The notes under the pieces are model-generated. The model saw nothing but the letters and a program-made list of their open reading frames with translations, was not told the origin of the DNA and did not search any database. A program made the translations under genes and the position numbers. A stretch of 23,823 nucleotides of DNA from SVTX01 sp045602385 (GTDB lineage: Bacteria > Bacillota > Clostridia > Oscillospirales > CAG-272): assembly GCA_045602385.1 (NCBI GenBank), contig JAZSBL010000005.1, forward strand, positions 1 through 23,823. The letters run 5' to 3'. How positions within the stretch are numbered: position 1 is the first letter of the stretch; each line of letters begins with the position of its first letter. Positions 1-7,682 of the stretch are shown one piece after another.

Positions 1-54
1 GCGACAATGCCTTGATATACGGGGCGTTATTAATAGACCGTCGCCCCCTACGAA
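1..54 (+). repeat. Repeat module, near-identical to 8038-8092
   Basis: This 54-base stretch recurs at 8038-8092 with a single extra C in the run of Cs. At 8038 it follows a copy of the 120-bp R1 hairpin element; here it precedes one, so another R1 copy probably lies just left of the window. No credible gene lies in 1-418. Confidence 0.85.
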
Positions 55-241
55 ATTTCAAATTTTGATTTATAGGGGTGTCCACGGCTGTAAAATTCGT
101 TTGGATTACGCTTTGCGTAAGCCTCCCTTGTGTAAAGGGAGGCGGATTGCGAAGCAAGACGGAGGGATTGTTCTAGTGCATATGTTTCATTTACAATCCC
201 TCAGTCAACTGCGTTGACAGCTCCCTTTACACAAGGGAGCC
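55..241 (+). repeat. R1 dispersed hairpin repeat, copy A
   Basis: The core (121-241) begins with GCCTCCCTTGTGTAAAGGG and ends with the inverted form CCCTTTACACAAGGGAGCC, so its ends pair with each other and also with themselves. A 66-base leader (55-120) with the shared module GATTTATAGGGGTGTCC-ACGGCTGTA precedes it. Other copies: cores at 7908-8026, 20563-20683, 23421-23542 (reverse) and 23686-23806 (reverse). It encodes no plausible protein and shows no transposase, so it may be a non-autonomous miniature element. Confidence 0.85.
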
Positions 242-298
242 TTTCTTTTTAGTCCGCCATCTCCCCCCTACGGGTCTACAATTATGCGTTCTGTCGCC

Positions 299-352
299 TT
301 GCCCGCCGCAGGCGCACTCTGCGTTTTTTTGCCCGCCGCAGGCGCACTCTGC
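299..352. repeat. Tandem duplicate of a 24-base unit
   Basis: A 24-base unit starting TTGCCCGCCGCAGGCG occurs at 299-322 and again at 329-352, followed by degenerate TGCA(T/C)TCTGCA repeats to about 375. Similar GCAGAATGCAGAGTGC wording occurs at 7777-7797. Function unknown. Confidence 0.7.
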
Positions 353-376
353 ATTCTGCATTTTGCACTCTGCACT

Positions 377-414
377 AAAAAAAGAACGGACACCTGCGTG
401 TCCGCTCTTTTTTT
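377..414 (-). terminator. Rho-independent terminator of the ylxM-ffh-rpsP-khpA operon
   Basis: The stem CGGACAC/GTGTCCG, extended by A/T pairs, has a short loop and a run of Ts on the minus strand, directly after the khpA stop. A T run on the other strand means it could also work rightward. Confidence 0.85.
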
Positions 415-418
415 GATA

Positions 419-655
419 TTATCTGATATCAACGTTTACCTTCTTGGGATAATCCGCGGCTGCTGCCTTGATCACCATTCTGATGGCCTTCGCAATGCGT
501 CCGCCCTTTCCGATAACCATGCCCATGTCGTCGGGAGCTACGCTCAACGTAAGATTGAGCGCGGTCTCGGTCTCATTGGCAACGACAACGACCTCATCCG
601 GATTGTCAACGATCGCTGATGCGATGTTGCGCAAGGTCTCTTTAAGATCTGTCAT
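419..655 (-). CDS. khpA: KhpA, KH-domain RNA-binding protein
   Basis: This 78-residue protein is a single type II KH domain. The RNA-contacting loop VIGKGGR is at residues 47-53, with an acidic, Val-rich strand before it and a C-terminal KKVNVDIR strand after it. Size and layout match the KhpA/YlqC family, which in Gram-positive bacteria pairs with KhpB/Jag, binds many RNAs in the cytoplasm and influences cell elongation and division. The ATG is preceded by AAGGAG five bases upstream, and the gene starts 28 bases after rpsP, so it is the last gene of the SRP/S16 operon. In Bacillus this gene is followed by ylqD, rimM, trmD and rplS; here a terminator follows at once. Family assignment is very secure; the cellular role is inferred from relatives. 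Confidence 0.93.
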   Translation of the reverse strand: MTDLKETLRNIASAIVDNPDEVVVVANETETALNLTLSVAPDDMGMVIGKGGRIAKAIRMVIKAAAADYPKKVNVDIR

Positions 656-683
656 GGCTTCTCCTTAAATTTCGGGCGTTGAA

Positions 684-926
684 TTAGTCAACGATACCGG
701 ACTTCTTGAGAAGATTTCTAACTGTTTCTGTGGGCTGCGCACCCTTTGCAAGCCAATCCTTTGCCTTGTCTGCGTCGATCTTAACCTCTGCAGGCTCGGT
801 CTGGGGGTTGTAGTAACCGATCTCCTCGATGAAACGTCCGTCTCTGGGGTAACGGCTGTCAGCAACAACTACGCGGTAGAAGGGAGCCTTCTTTGCGCCC
901 ATTCTTCTAAGTCTCATTTTTACCAT
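684..926 (-). CDS. rpsP: 30S ribosomal protein S16
   Basis: The 80-residue product starts MVKMRLRRMGAKKAPFYRVV and contains the S16 signatures ADSRYPRDGRFIEEIGYYNP and a C-terminal helix (VRNLLKKSGI). S16 is a small basic protein of the 30S body that assists 16S rRNA folding. I placed the start at the ATG at 926 because GGAGG lies eight bases upstream; an in-frame TTG at 941 would consume that ribosome binding site. The length is normal for the family. It sits between ffh (72 bases upstream) and khpA (28 bases downstream), the order usual in Bacillota. Confidence 0.97.
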   Translation of the reverse strand: MVKMRLRRMGAKKAPFYRVVVADSRYPRDGRFIEEIGYYNPQTEPAEVKIDADKAKDWLAKGAQPTETVRNLLKKSGIVD

Positions 927-998
927 TTTTTTGTCCTCCAAAATATGTTTAAATAATTTTTTTATTTTTCTAAAAGCATTTTTGCTTAATAGCTTAAT

Positions 999-2342
999 TT
1001 AAAACGGGAATTGCATCTTTCCCATCGCTCTCCGCATCTGCTTACTCTTGCCCATGTCGGAAAACTGCTTCATCATCTTCTTTATCTGCTCGTACTGCTT
1101 GAGGAGCTTATTGACCTCCTCAACGCTTGTGCCGCTTCCCTTCGCAACTCTGACCTTTCTTGAGGCGTTGAGCATTTCGGGATGCTCTCTCTCCCTCTTG
1201 GTCATAGACTTGATAATGGCCTCCTGATGCACAAGCATCTTTTCGTCCATCTTCGCATCCTTGAGCGCGCCCGGCTTCATGCCCGGGATCATTCCCGCAA
1301 GCTGCTCTAAGCTGCCCATGTTTTTAAGCTGCTGCATCTGGTCAAGATAATCGTCAAGAGTGAAGATCTGCTGGCGGAGTCTTTCCTCCATCTCTGCCAT
1401 CTTTTTCTGGTCGAACTGCTCCTGTGCCTTGTCAATAAGCGTAAGAACGTCTCCCATGCCGAGTATTCGGCGCGCCATACGGTCGGGATGGAAGGGCTCG
1501 ATCTGGTCAAGCTTTTCACCGACGCCGATGAACTTGATCGGCTTGCCCGTGATATAACGGATAGACAATGCCGCACCGCCACGCGTGTCACCGTCAAGCT
1601 TTGTCAGTATCACGCCCGTGATGTCGAGCATATCGTTAAAGGTCTCGGCTACGTTTACCGATTCCTGACCGATCATAGAGTCAACCGTCAAAAGTATCTC
1701 GGTAGGCTCGACCGCGCTCTTGATATCCTGAAGCTCTTTCATGAGAACCTCGTCTATCTGCAAGCGGCCCGCGGTATCGATAAACACCGTGTCATAGCCC
1801 TTGAGGTTAGCGTACTTTATCGCCTCTTTCGCGATCTTGACCGGGCTTTCCTTATCACCCATCTCGAAAACGGGAATTGAGAGCTTTTCGCCCACGATCT
1901 GCAGCTGCTTTATCGCCGCGGGACGGTAAACGTCACACGCGACCAAAAGCGGATTCTTGCCCTGCTTTTTAAGAAGCCCCGCAAGCTTTCCCGCGTGGGT
2001 AGTCTTACCCGCGCCCTGAAGTCCGACCATCATTATGACTGTCGGGGGCTTTGGGGATACAACGAGCTTTGAGTTCGTTGAGCCCATGAGCCTTGCAAGC
2101 TCCTCGTCAACTATCTTGATGACCTGCTGGCCGGGATTGAGGGATTCAAGCACCTCAACACCGACCGCCCTCTCGGACACGGTCTTTATGAAATCACGCA
2201 CGACCTTGAAGTTAACGTCCGCCTCAAGCAATGCGAGCTTTATCTCGCGCATGCCTGCCTTGATGTCTGCCTCGGTCAGCTTTCCTCTGTTGCGAAATTT
2301 TTTGAAGGCATTTTCAAGTTTTTCGGATAAATTCTGGAACAT
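999..2342 (-). CDS. ffh: Signal recognition particle protein Ffh (SRP54)
   Basis: The 447-residue SRP GTPase binds signal sequences of nascent membrane proteins together with 4.5S/scRNA and docks with FtsY. Visible parts: N domain (about 1-90), GTPase G domain with P-loop GLQGAGKTT (107-115), DTAGR (189-193) and TKLD (247-250), and a Met-rich M domain (about 300-447) with MIPGMKPG and a closing MGKMQFPF. The ATG has a strong AGGAGG site. It lies 37 bases after ylxM, whose product in relatives modulates SRP. The length is typical and nothing looks truncated. SRP RNA is not in this window. Confidence 0.98.
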   Translation of the reverse strand: MFQNLSEKLENAFKKFRNRGKLTEADIKAGMREIKLALLEADVNFKVVRDFIKTVSERAVGVEVLESLNPGQQVIKIVDEELARLMGSTNSKLVVSPKPPTVIMMVGLQGAGKTTHAGKLAGLLKKQGKNPLLVACDVYRPAAIKQLQIVGEKLSIPVFEMGDKESPVKIAKEAIKYANLKGYDTVFIDTAGRLQIDEVLMKELQDIKSAVEPTEILLTVDSMIGQESVNVAETFNDMLDITGVILTKLDGDTRGGAALSIRYITGKPIKFIGVGEKLDQIEPFHPDRMARRILGMGDVLTLIDKAQEQFDQKKMAEMEERLRQQIFTLDDYLDQMQQLKNMGSLEQLAGMIPGMKPGALKDAKMDEKMLVHQEAIIKSMTKREREHPEMLNASRKVRVAKGSGTSVEEVNKLLKQYEQIKKMMKQFSDMGKSKQMRRAMGKMQFPF

Positions 2343-2379
2343 TAAACTGAATACCTCCTGTGAAAAAATAATTTTTGTG

Positions 2380-2712
2380 TCAGCCCACGCTGTCTATAAG
2401 GCACTTTATCTCCGCCTTTACCTCATCGCTTACCGCACTCTGCTCACAAAGCTCAAGCGCGCGCTTGGCGTGAAGCTGCGCGTCTGCAAACTTCTTTGCA
2501 AGTCCGAGCTTTTCCTCGTAAAAGGCAAGCTCCTCCTCGGCTTTCTTGATAAGGTCGCGCACACCCTGTCTTGAAATGCCCATCTCCTCGGCTATCTCGG
2601 AGAGCGACATATCGTCGTTGTAGTAAAAATCAAGCGCGTCGCGGCGGCGCTCCGTCAGCACGTCACCGTAAAAATCAAGCAGATATCCGATATTCAAGTC
2701 CTTTACAAACAC
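2380..2712 (-). CDS. ylxM: YlxM/p13-family helix-turn-helix protein
   Basis: The product is about 110 residues. The N-terminal half has the YlxM hallmark LLDFYGDVLTERRRDALDFYY followed by a sigma-region-4-like helix-turn-helix (LSEIAEEMGISRQGVRDLIKKAEEEL); the C-terminal half is an amphipathic helix. In streptococci YlxM binds SRP components and stimulates Ffh GTPase activity; DNA binding is predicted only from the fold. The likely start is GTG at 2712: GGAGG lies nine bases upstream, whereas the other GTG at 2721 directly abuts it. It is the first gene of the operon with ffh, and the promoter is at 2787-2815. Confidence 0.9.
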   Translation of the reverse strand: MFVKDLNIGYLLDFYGDVLTERRRDALDFYYNDDMSLSEIAEEMGISRQGVRDLIKKAEEELAFYEEKLGLAKKFADAQLHAKRALELCEQSAVSDEVKAEIKCLIDSVG

Positions 2713-2764
2713 GAAAATCACCCTCCGCTCTCATTTTTTGCCCGTTTTTACCTCAAAATCAAGG

Positions 2765-2785
2765 TGTAAAGCAAAACACTTTACA
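2765..2785. promoter_or_regulatory. Inverted repeat at the ylxM transcription start
   Basis: TGTAAAG (2765-2771) and CTTTACA (2779-2785) form a perfect 7-bp inverted repeat directly downstream of the -10 box of the ylxM promoter. It could be an operator or a hairpin at the 5' end of the transcript. No regulator is identified. Confidence 0.45.
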
Positions 2786-2786
2786 G

Positions 2787-2815
2787 ATTATAGCAGAAAA
2801 GATCGGGTTTGTCAA
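2787..2815 (-). promoter_or_regulatory. Consensus sigma-A promoter of ylxM-ffh-rpsP-khpA
   Basis: On the minus strand TTGACA (2815-2810) and TATAAT (2792-2787) are separated by 17 bases, with an extended TGC before the -10. It is a perfect match to the housekeeping consensus, as expected for a strongly expressed translation/secretion operon. Confidence 0.9.
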
Positions 2816-2858
2816 TAGTTTTGAAAAAATTTTTTTGTTTTTTCAAAATATATATTAT

Positions 2859-2882
2859 AGGGGCGTCCGTGCGGGCGCCCCT
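2859..2882 (-). terminator. Possible terminator of the Cys-repeat lipoprotein gene
   Basis: A GC-rich stem (AGGGGCGTCC with GGGCGCCCCT, loop GTGC) lies about 45 bases past the stop at 2927. The tract after it on the minus strand is AT-rich rather than a pure T run, so the hairpin may instead be a repeat-type palindrome. An A/T-only inverted repeat at about 2819-2848 follows. Confidence 0.4.
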
Positions 2883-2926
2883 TGGTGTTTATTTCTTGTT
2901 TTTTATTGTCGGAATCTGTGTTCTCA

Positions 2927-4144
2927 TCACAATGGGATAAATCCCATTCCATTGTCCTTTTTCTTACCGCATGAGGTGCACACATCGTTTGAGTACGTGT
3001 GGCCTTCTACCTTGCGGATTTCGCCGCAGGTGTTACAGCTTGCGTCACAGGCGTTATCGTACTTGTGGCCTTCGACCTCACGTGTTTCGCCGCAGGTGTT
3101 ACAGTCCGCGTCGCAGGCGTTATCGTACTTGTGGCCCTCGACCTCTCGCGTTTCGCCGCAGTTGTTACAGTCTGCGTCACAGGCGTTATCGTACTTATGC
3201 CCCTCGACCTCTCGCGCTTCGCCGCAGTTGTTACAGTCCGCGTCACAGGCGTTATCGTACTTGTGTCCTTCGACCTCTCGCGCTTCGCCGCAGTTGTTAC
3301 AGTCCGCGTCGCAGGCGTTATCATACTTGTGACCCACGACCTCGCGCGTTTCGCCGCAGTTGTTACAGTCTGCGTCGCAGGCGTTATCGTACTTATGCCC
3401 CTCGACCTCGCGCGCTTCGCCGCAGTTGTTACAGCTTGTGTCGCAGGCGTTATCGTACTTGTGACCTTCTACCTCGCGCTCTTCGCCGCAGATGTTACAG
3501 CTTGCGTCGCAGGCGTTATCGTACTTGTGGCCTTCGACCTCTCGCGTTTCACCGCAGGTGTTACAGTCCGCGTCGCAGGCGTGATCGTACTTGTGGCCTT
3601 CTACCTCGCGCGCTTCGCCGCAGTTGTTACAGTCCGCGTCACAGGCGTTATCGTACTTGTGACCTTCGACCTCGCGCGTTTCACCGCAACCGTTACAGCT
3701 TGCGTCACAATCGTTATCGTATGTATGGTCGTGGGGTAAGGTTTCCTCTTCGGGGGGAGTTGTACCGCCCGTTGTAGTTTCCTCTTCCTTAGTTGTGGTT
3801 TCCTCTTCCTTAGTTGTGGTTTCCTCTTCCTTGGTTGTAGTTTCCTCTTCCTTGGTTGTAGTTTCCTCTTCCTTGGTTGTGGTTTCCTCTTCCTTGGTCG
3901 TAACTTCTTCCTTGGTTGTTGTTTCTTCCTTGGTTGTTACTTCTTCCTTGGTTGTAACTTCCTCAGCCTTGGTTGTTACTTCCTCGGTCTTTGACTCGGT
4001 ATTATTCTCCGCCGCCTGTGTTACGGTCTCCGAGGACTCCGCGCCGACATCGGTCTGGGGGTTCTCCTCTATTTCGCAGGCAACGAGATAGGGTAGGCAA
4101 AGCGCCAACACCAACAGGATAGCAATCTTTTTAATGTTTGTCAT
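2927..4144 (-). CDS. Repeat lipoprotein with Thr/Glu stalk and eleven Cys repeats
   Basis: The product is 405 residues from the ATG at 4144 (GGAGG six bases upstream). Residues 1-23 form a lipoprotein signal with lipobox LVAC, Cys23 being the likely lipidated residue. Residues 47-125 are a low-complexity stalk ending in six perfect KEEETTT units. From about residue 138 come eleven 22-residue repeats of pattern H-x-Y-D-N-A-C-D-x-x-C-N-x-C-G-x-x-R-x-V-x-G plus a shortened twelfth, and a tail ending GMGFIPL. Each repeat has three Cys and one His, so metal binding or disulfides are possible; this is inference. Similar Cys repeats occur in surface proteins of gut Clostridia, usually of unknown role. 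The gene has its own promoter (4180-4208). Antisense open frames across the 66-base DNA repeats are shadows. Confidence 0.85.
   Translation of the reverse strand: MTNIKKIAILLVLALCLPYLVACEIEENPQTDVGAESSETVTQAAENNTESKTEEVTTKAEEVTTKEEVTTKEETTTKEEVTTKEEETTTKEEETTTKEEETTTKEEETTTKEEETTTKEEETTTGGTTPPEEETLPHDHTYDNDCDASCNGCGETREVEGHKYDNACDADCNNCGEAREVEGHKYDHACDADCNTCGETREVEGHKYDNACDASCNICGEEREVEGHKYDNACDTSCNNCGEAREVEGHKYDNACDADCNNCGETREVVGHKYDNACDADCNNCGEAREVEGHKYDNACDADCNNCGEAREVEGHKYDNACDADCNNCGETREVEGHKYDNACDADCNTCGETREVEGHKYDNACDASCNTCGEIRKVEGHTYSNDVCTSCGKKKDNGMGFIPL
3005..3735 (-). repeat. 66-base coding tandem repeat array (11 units)
   Basis: Eleven direct 66-base units encode the 22-residue Cys repeats. 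Units differ mainly by synonymous and conservative changes at the third and middle positions (N/T/I/G before CGE, A/T/E/I after it), which suggests recent unit duplication or gene conversion. A second array of 21-base units (KEEETTT) lies at about 3770-3893. Confidence 0.9.
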
Positions 4145-4179
4145 GTTTATCCTCCAATAAAAATAAGCCATACACATTT

Positions 4180-4208
4180 ATTTTATCATATATCAGTGAA
4201 TTTGTAAA
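4180..4208 (-). promoter_or_regulatory. Promoter of the Cys-repeat lipoprotein gene
   Basis: On the minus strand TTTACA (4208-4203), a 17-base spacer and TAAAAT (4185-4180) lie about 40 bases before the chosen ATG. The match is good but not perfect. Confidence 0.7.
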
Positions 4209-4257
4209 GAGGTAACAAAAAATATGCAGAATTTTTTTGTTTAATTAGCACAAAAAA

Positions 4258-4474
4258 AGGGCGCGCCCGATAGAGTGATACTCCAAGCCGAGTATCACGC
4301 AGTCAAATCCGTCTTCGACGGGTGAAATCCACCTGCGGTGGATGAAATCGCTTTCGCGATGAAATCCTGCTTCGCAGGGTTGTATCGAGACGGATTTGAT
4401 TTCATCCAAGGCTTATCCTTGGATTTCATCTGAACGAAGTGAAGATTTCATCGTTGCAGCGCAACGATTTCATT
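4258..4474. repeat. Modular array of short hairpins joined by GATTTCATC-like linkers
   Basis: About eight small perfect palindromes follow each other: GGGCGCGCCC; GTGATACT/AGTATCAC; ATCCACC/GGTGGAT; TCGC/GCGA; CCTGC/GCAGG; ATCCAAGG/CCTTGGAT; ATCGTTGC/GCAACGAT. They are separated by GAAATC or GATTTCATC linkers. An outer pair, CAAATCCGTC and GACGGATTTG, encloses the left half. No open frame is convincing. This fills most of the gap between the lipoprotein promoter and the hydrolase gene. Confidence 0.8.
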
Positions 4475-4484
4475 AAACAGACAG

Positions 4485-4530
4485 AAAAAAGAGATAACAT
4501 TTCGCCTACAAACCGATTTGTTATCTCTTT
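4485..4530 (-). terminator. Terminator of the membrane protein-hydrolase operon
   Basis: A 12-base stem, AAAGAGATAACA (4488-4499) with TGTTATCTCTTT (4519-4530), is followed on the minus strand by a run of six Ts. It lies about 225 bases after the hydrolase stop at 4755; I see no supported gene in 4531-4754. Confidence 0.75.
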
Positions 4531-4754
4531 CTGCTTGTATATGGGTTTGGGCTTAGCCCATTGCGTTTGACTGGTCAAATGCGATGCTTGCACTTTTGTC
4601 AAAGTGAAAATTCTCCGCTAAGGACATCACGCTATGGGGCGCGCTCTTGAACTTTGCTGCTTTTTTCTGTATTTTAGCTGTTTTTTGCTGTCTTTTTAAT
4701 GTCTTTTTGCTATATTTTCCCACCGCTCTTGAGTATATCTGCGGCTTGTTTTTT

Positions 4755-5882
4755 TTACTTTGCATGGGATCTGCTTTCGGGCTTGTTTTCCTCTTTTCCC
4801 TGCTCCGACTTATGGGGCTTGAGGTCAAAGAGCTTCAGGATAAGCGACACCGTCATTGCGCGCTTTTCCCTGTCCACACCGTTGTAGTTTTTTATCAGGG
4901 CTATGAGCTTTTTGGGCGTGCCGCTTGTAAGGTCGGTCAAACTCTTTGCTCCCGTCGATTCTATCGCGGAAAACAGTATCCTGATAAGCTCACGCTTCTC
5001 CTCGTCGGTCATGCGCTCCATGCTCTGTCTGAACTGCTCCGCGTTCTTTTTGCCCCGCGCAGACAGCTGTGGCAGGCGGACAAATCTGTTTTTCTCTACC
5101 GCCCAGGTAAAGCTATCGTGCTGATATGCCCCGCGCGCCGTGCCGTGGACTACCGTATATTGCCCTCTCATATCAAACATAGTGCCGATAAAGGACGACT
5201 GCGGAACGATTATGCAAAGCTTGCGCTTGACTGCCGTAAAGCTCTTTGACCTTGCAAGCTTGCTTGAAAGTCCGGGACCGTCGTACGAATAGGCTCGGAT
5301 TATCCTCCCACGCAGCTCCTCGCGGCAACAGACCGCTACGTAGACCGCGATGTTTCCGCCCTTGGAGTGCCCGACAAAGTAAAACTTCCTTTCGGGGTAC
5401 TTCTCTGCCATGCGCTCAAAATACTCCACCGCGCGTCTTTGCGCCGGTATCTCGTCAAGATAGGAAAGGCAGCAGTCCTCGTGCCAGCCGACAAGCAAAT
5501 CGTCTGTTCCGCGGTAGCATATTACCGACTTGTTGCCCGGCAGATGGTAGGTCACCGCCGCAAATTGGCAATTCTCCTCTTCGCTCGTCCTCCACTCAAA
5601 GTCACTTATCAGGCAATCGCCGAATCTTGCGCTCTCGCCCGCCATGCAAAAGACCTGATTTATCTTTTTTGACGGAATTATCAGCCCGAGCCTCACGCTA
5701 TCGTATTTCTTATCGGGGCAATAGCCGTCCGTCGCCTCGCGGAGCGTTATCGGCTCCTTTGAGATCGCATCGTAATCAATATATGAAAGCATGGCGAGGA
5801 TAGAACCGTCAACCTCGTTAAACTTATCCGCCGAAAAGGAAAGATCCCCTCTCCAGCTAAGATAATCAACCTGATTTGCCAT
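4755..5882 (-). CDS. DUF2974/Mbeg1-like alpha/beta hydrolase
   Basis: This 375-residue protein starts MANQVDYLSWRGDLSFSADK, typical of the DUF2974 (Mbeg1-like) family. The lipase-type nucleophile elbow GHSKGG is at 171-176 with Ser173 as probable nucleophile, preceded by a beta strand and YRGTDD at 123-128; DGPG is at 201-204. There is no signal peptide, so a cytoplasmic esterase or lipase is likely; the substrate is unknown. The C-terminal 25 residues are Lys/Glu-rich and probably disordered. The ATG has an AGGAGGT site ten bases upstream, and the gene follows the membrane-protein gene by 48 bases, forming an operon. Fold assignment is strong; the biochemical role is unknown. Confidence 0.85.
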   Translation of the reverse strand: MANQVDYLSWRGDLSFSADKFNEVDGSILAMLSYIDYDAISKEPITLREATDGYCPDKKYDSVRLGLIIPSKKINQVFCMAGESARFGDCLISDFEWRTSEEENCQFAAVTYHLPGNKSVICYRGTDDLLVGWHEDCCLSYLDEIPAQRRAVEYFERMAEKYPERKFYFVGHSKGGNIAVYVAVCCREELRGRIIRAYSYDGPGLSSKLARSKSFTAVKRKLCIIVPQSSFIGTMFDMRGQYTVVHGTARGAYQHDSFTWAVEKNRFVRLPQLSARGKKNAEQFRQSMERMTDEEKRELIRILFSAIESTGAKSLTDLTSGTPKKLIALIKNYNGVDREKRAMTVSLILKLFDLKPHKSEQGKEENKPESRSHAK

Positions 5883-5930
5883 TATATCCTCACCTCCTGC
5901 TTTTATCTATTTTGCTCCGTTTTTGTGGCT

Positions 5931-7634
5931 TTATTTCACTTGGTCGGTAATTTGCACGCTTGTTGCCTGCTTTATTATCGAGTTGGTGGCAAGATAGGTT
6001 ATCTTGACACTGTCGCCCGCCTTTGCAAAGATCAAAAGCTCGTTCTTGTATGCCTCGCCCTCACGCTCGATGGTCGCGCGGTATACCACGCCGTCGTCAA
6101 GCGTGATATAGAATATCGTATTACCGTCAACCGTAACCGTCTTGACGTCGGTTATCTCGCCCGAAACCGTTATCTCACTGTCAACTATGTCAATATTGGG
6201 TATCTCGTTTTCTTTTATAACGCCGTTCTCGACGAGCAGCTCCTTGTACGCCTGCATTGCCTTTGCCTGTGTATCTCCCGTGGCAACGATGCCGTACTGC
6301 TCGACGTTTACAAGCGCGTAAAGCTTGACAAGTCCGCCCGCATCCTTAAGCACCATAATGTAGGTCGCCTGACCCTTTACGTTTATAAGCGACGGGAAGG
6401 AAGCGACGTAGCCCTTTTCCTGGACCTCGCCCTCTGCGGCTCTCATCGCGCTGTACTCCTCCGCGCCTACTACGGGATAGTACTTATACTCGCCCGTACG
6501 CGCGTTTGAGATGATAAATCCGATATTGGACTCGTCCGCCGTTACGGATGTAACACCCGTAAAGTACCATACGTCGTCGCCGATAACGATATAGCCGTAA
6601 TCGTCTGTGGTCTGCTTGCAGTTCTTGTTTCCTATAACGCTGTTCCAGAAGCCGCCCGACAGTGTTCCGTGCCAATTGTACTTCTCCTCCGCAAGGTCAC
6701 CCGAATATACCGCGTCTACCCATGCGGGAACTTCGCCTACCGAGTAAAGCTCGCTGTCGCCCGTGCAGGGGTCAAAAATGATGACCTCGGACACGTCCAT
6801 GGCGCCAAACGGGAAGATTTTGGGTGATAGGCAGGAGATAACGTAGTGGGGATTGCCGCTCTCGTCTATCTCAAAGCTGATAAAATCGTCAAAGATCTTT
6901 GTGGGGTAGTCAAAGCGGAGCTTACGCAAAAGATCGTCGCCGAAATATCCGCTATCGACGTATTTAAGCGATTTTTCAAGCTTAACGTACTCCGCGGTGT
7001 TATTTACGGGGTCTACCATAACGTAGCCGGGCACTCCCTTTTCCCTGTTGGCTATCCACTTGAAGAAATCGTCGTATTCAAGGTTCGCTACCTTCTTTGG
7101 AGTGTACTTGTAGTTTATCTGCGTATAGGTCTCGGATATACGGTACTGCGATACGACCTCGGAAAGTGAGCCGAGCGTTCTGTTACCGATTATCTGCGCG
7201 CTCTGGCCGTCCATAAGCGCGATATTCGTGACCTCGTCTGTCTCCTTCATATCCTCCGCAAAGACCGCCTCCTTGACCTCGATTACCGAGGCGTATGCCT
7301 TGGCGTTGAAGAAGGTGGAGGAGATTATACTTCCAAGCAGGATTACAACGACAGGCGCGGCAACAAGAGCAATGGGCAATATCTGCTTTTTGCCTATCTT
7401 GCCGACCTTCACAAACGCGTGTGCGCCGCCCTCCTTTATCGTTTTTCTACGTGTCATTCCCTCACCCGAGAAGATAAAGGGATAGGCAAAGGAGAATATC
7501 ACTGCCGCGAGGTAGCCCCAGAACGTGGTTGAGGCAGGGTTGATCTCGGGCAGCATGATATAAAATGAAATTGCGGTGAAAAGTATACCTGATATCACCG
7601 ATAGGAGTATCTTCTTTTTAAGCTTCTTATCCAT
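5931..7634 (-). CDS. Three-helix membrane protein with large outside domain, unnamed family
   Basis: The 567-residue product has three predicted membrane helices in its first 110 residues (about 9-28, 38-56, 85-106). A basic cytoplasmic loop with TRRKTIKEGG lies between the second and third. The rest is one long soluble region, presumably outside the cell. Conserved-looking motifs are IIGNRTLGSL (148-157), DFFKWIANREKG, FDYPTKIFDD, GGFWNSVIGN, TADESNIGFI, EYSAMRAAEGEVQ and VNVEQYGIV. I recall this motif set from widespread uncharacterised Firmicutes membrane proteins but cannot give a function. The last 80 residues alternate strands and end with GDSVKITYL, suggesting an OB-like fold (inference). 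The start is supported by GGAGG nine bases upstream and by a consensus promoter just before it. First gene of the operon with the hydrolase. Confidence 0.75.
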   Translation of the reverse strand: MDKKLKKKILLSVISGILFTAISFYIMLPEINPASTTFWGYLAAVIFSFAYPFIFSGEGMTRRKTIKEGGAHAFVKVGKIGKKQILPIALVAAPVVVILLGSIISSTFFNAKAYASVIEVKEAVFAEDMKETDEVTNIALMDGQSAQIIGNRTLGSLSEVVSQYRISETYTQINYKYTPKKVANLEYDDFFKWIANREKGVPGYVMVDPVNNTAEYVKLEKSLKYVDSGYFGDDLLRKLRFDYPTKIFDDFISFEIDESGNPHYVISCLSPKIFPFGAMDVSEVIIFDPCTGDSELYSVGEVPAWVDAVYSGDLAEEKYNWHGTLSGGFWNSVIGNKNCKQTTDDYGYIVIGDDVWYFTGVTSVTADESNIGFIISNARTGEYKYYPVVGAEEYSAMRAAEGEVQEKGYVASFPSLINVKGQATYIMVLKDAGGLVKLYALVNVEQYGIVATGDTQAKAMQAYKELLVENGVIKENEIPNIDIVDSEITVSGEITDVKTVTVDGNTIFYITLDDGVVYRATIEREGEAYKNELLIFAKAGDSVKITYLATNSIIKQATSVQITDQVK

Positions 7635-7682
7635 AGATAATAACCTCCGAAAAACAAAGATTTGCTATATGCTTTCACGTAG

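Noticed and set aside
121..241. R1 array considered as CRISPR
   Set aside because: Copies are about 120 bases long, scattered and in both orientations, without regular short repeat-spacer units or cas genes.
2971..3777. Long rightward open frames (246-268 residues, Arg/Tyr/Cys- or Val-rich) opposite the lipoprotein repeats
   Set aside because: They arise because the 66-base repeat has no stop codons in the antisense frames; no ribosome site, and the sense strand encodes a clear lipoprotein.
3795..4091. Rightward frame of SSLVVV repeats
   Set aside because: Antisense image of the 21-base KEEETTT repeat.
4553..4828. Lys-rich 91-residue leftward frame after the hydrolase
   Set aside because: It overlaps the hydrolase end in another frame, has no ribosome binding site at its start and no recognisable pattern; could only matter if the hydrolase were frameshifted, for which I see no sign.
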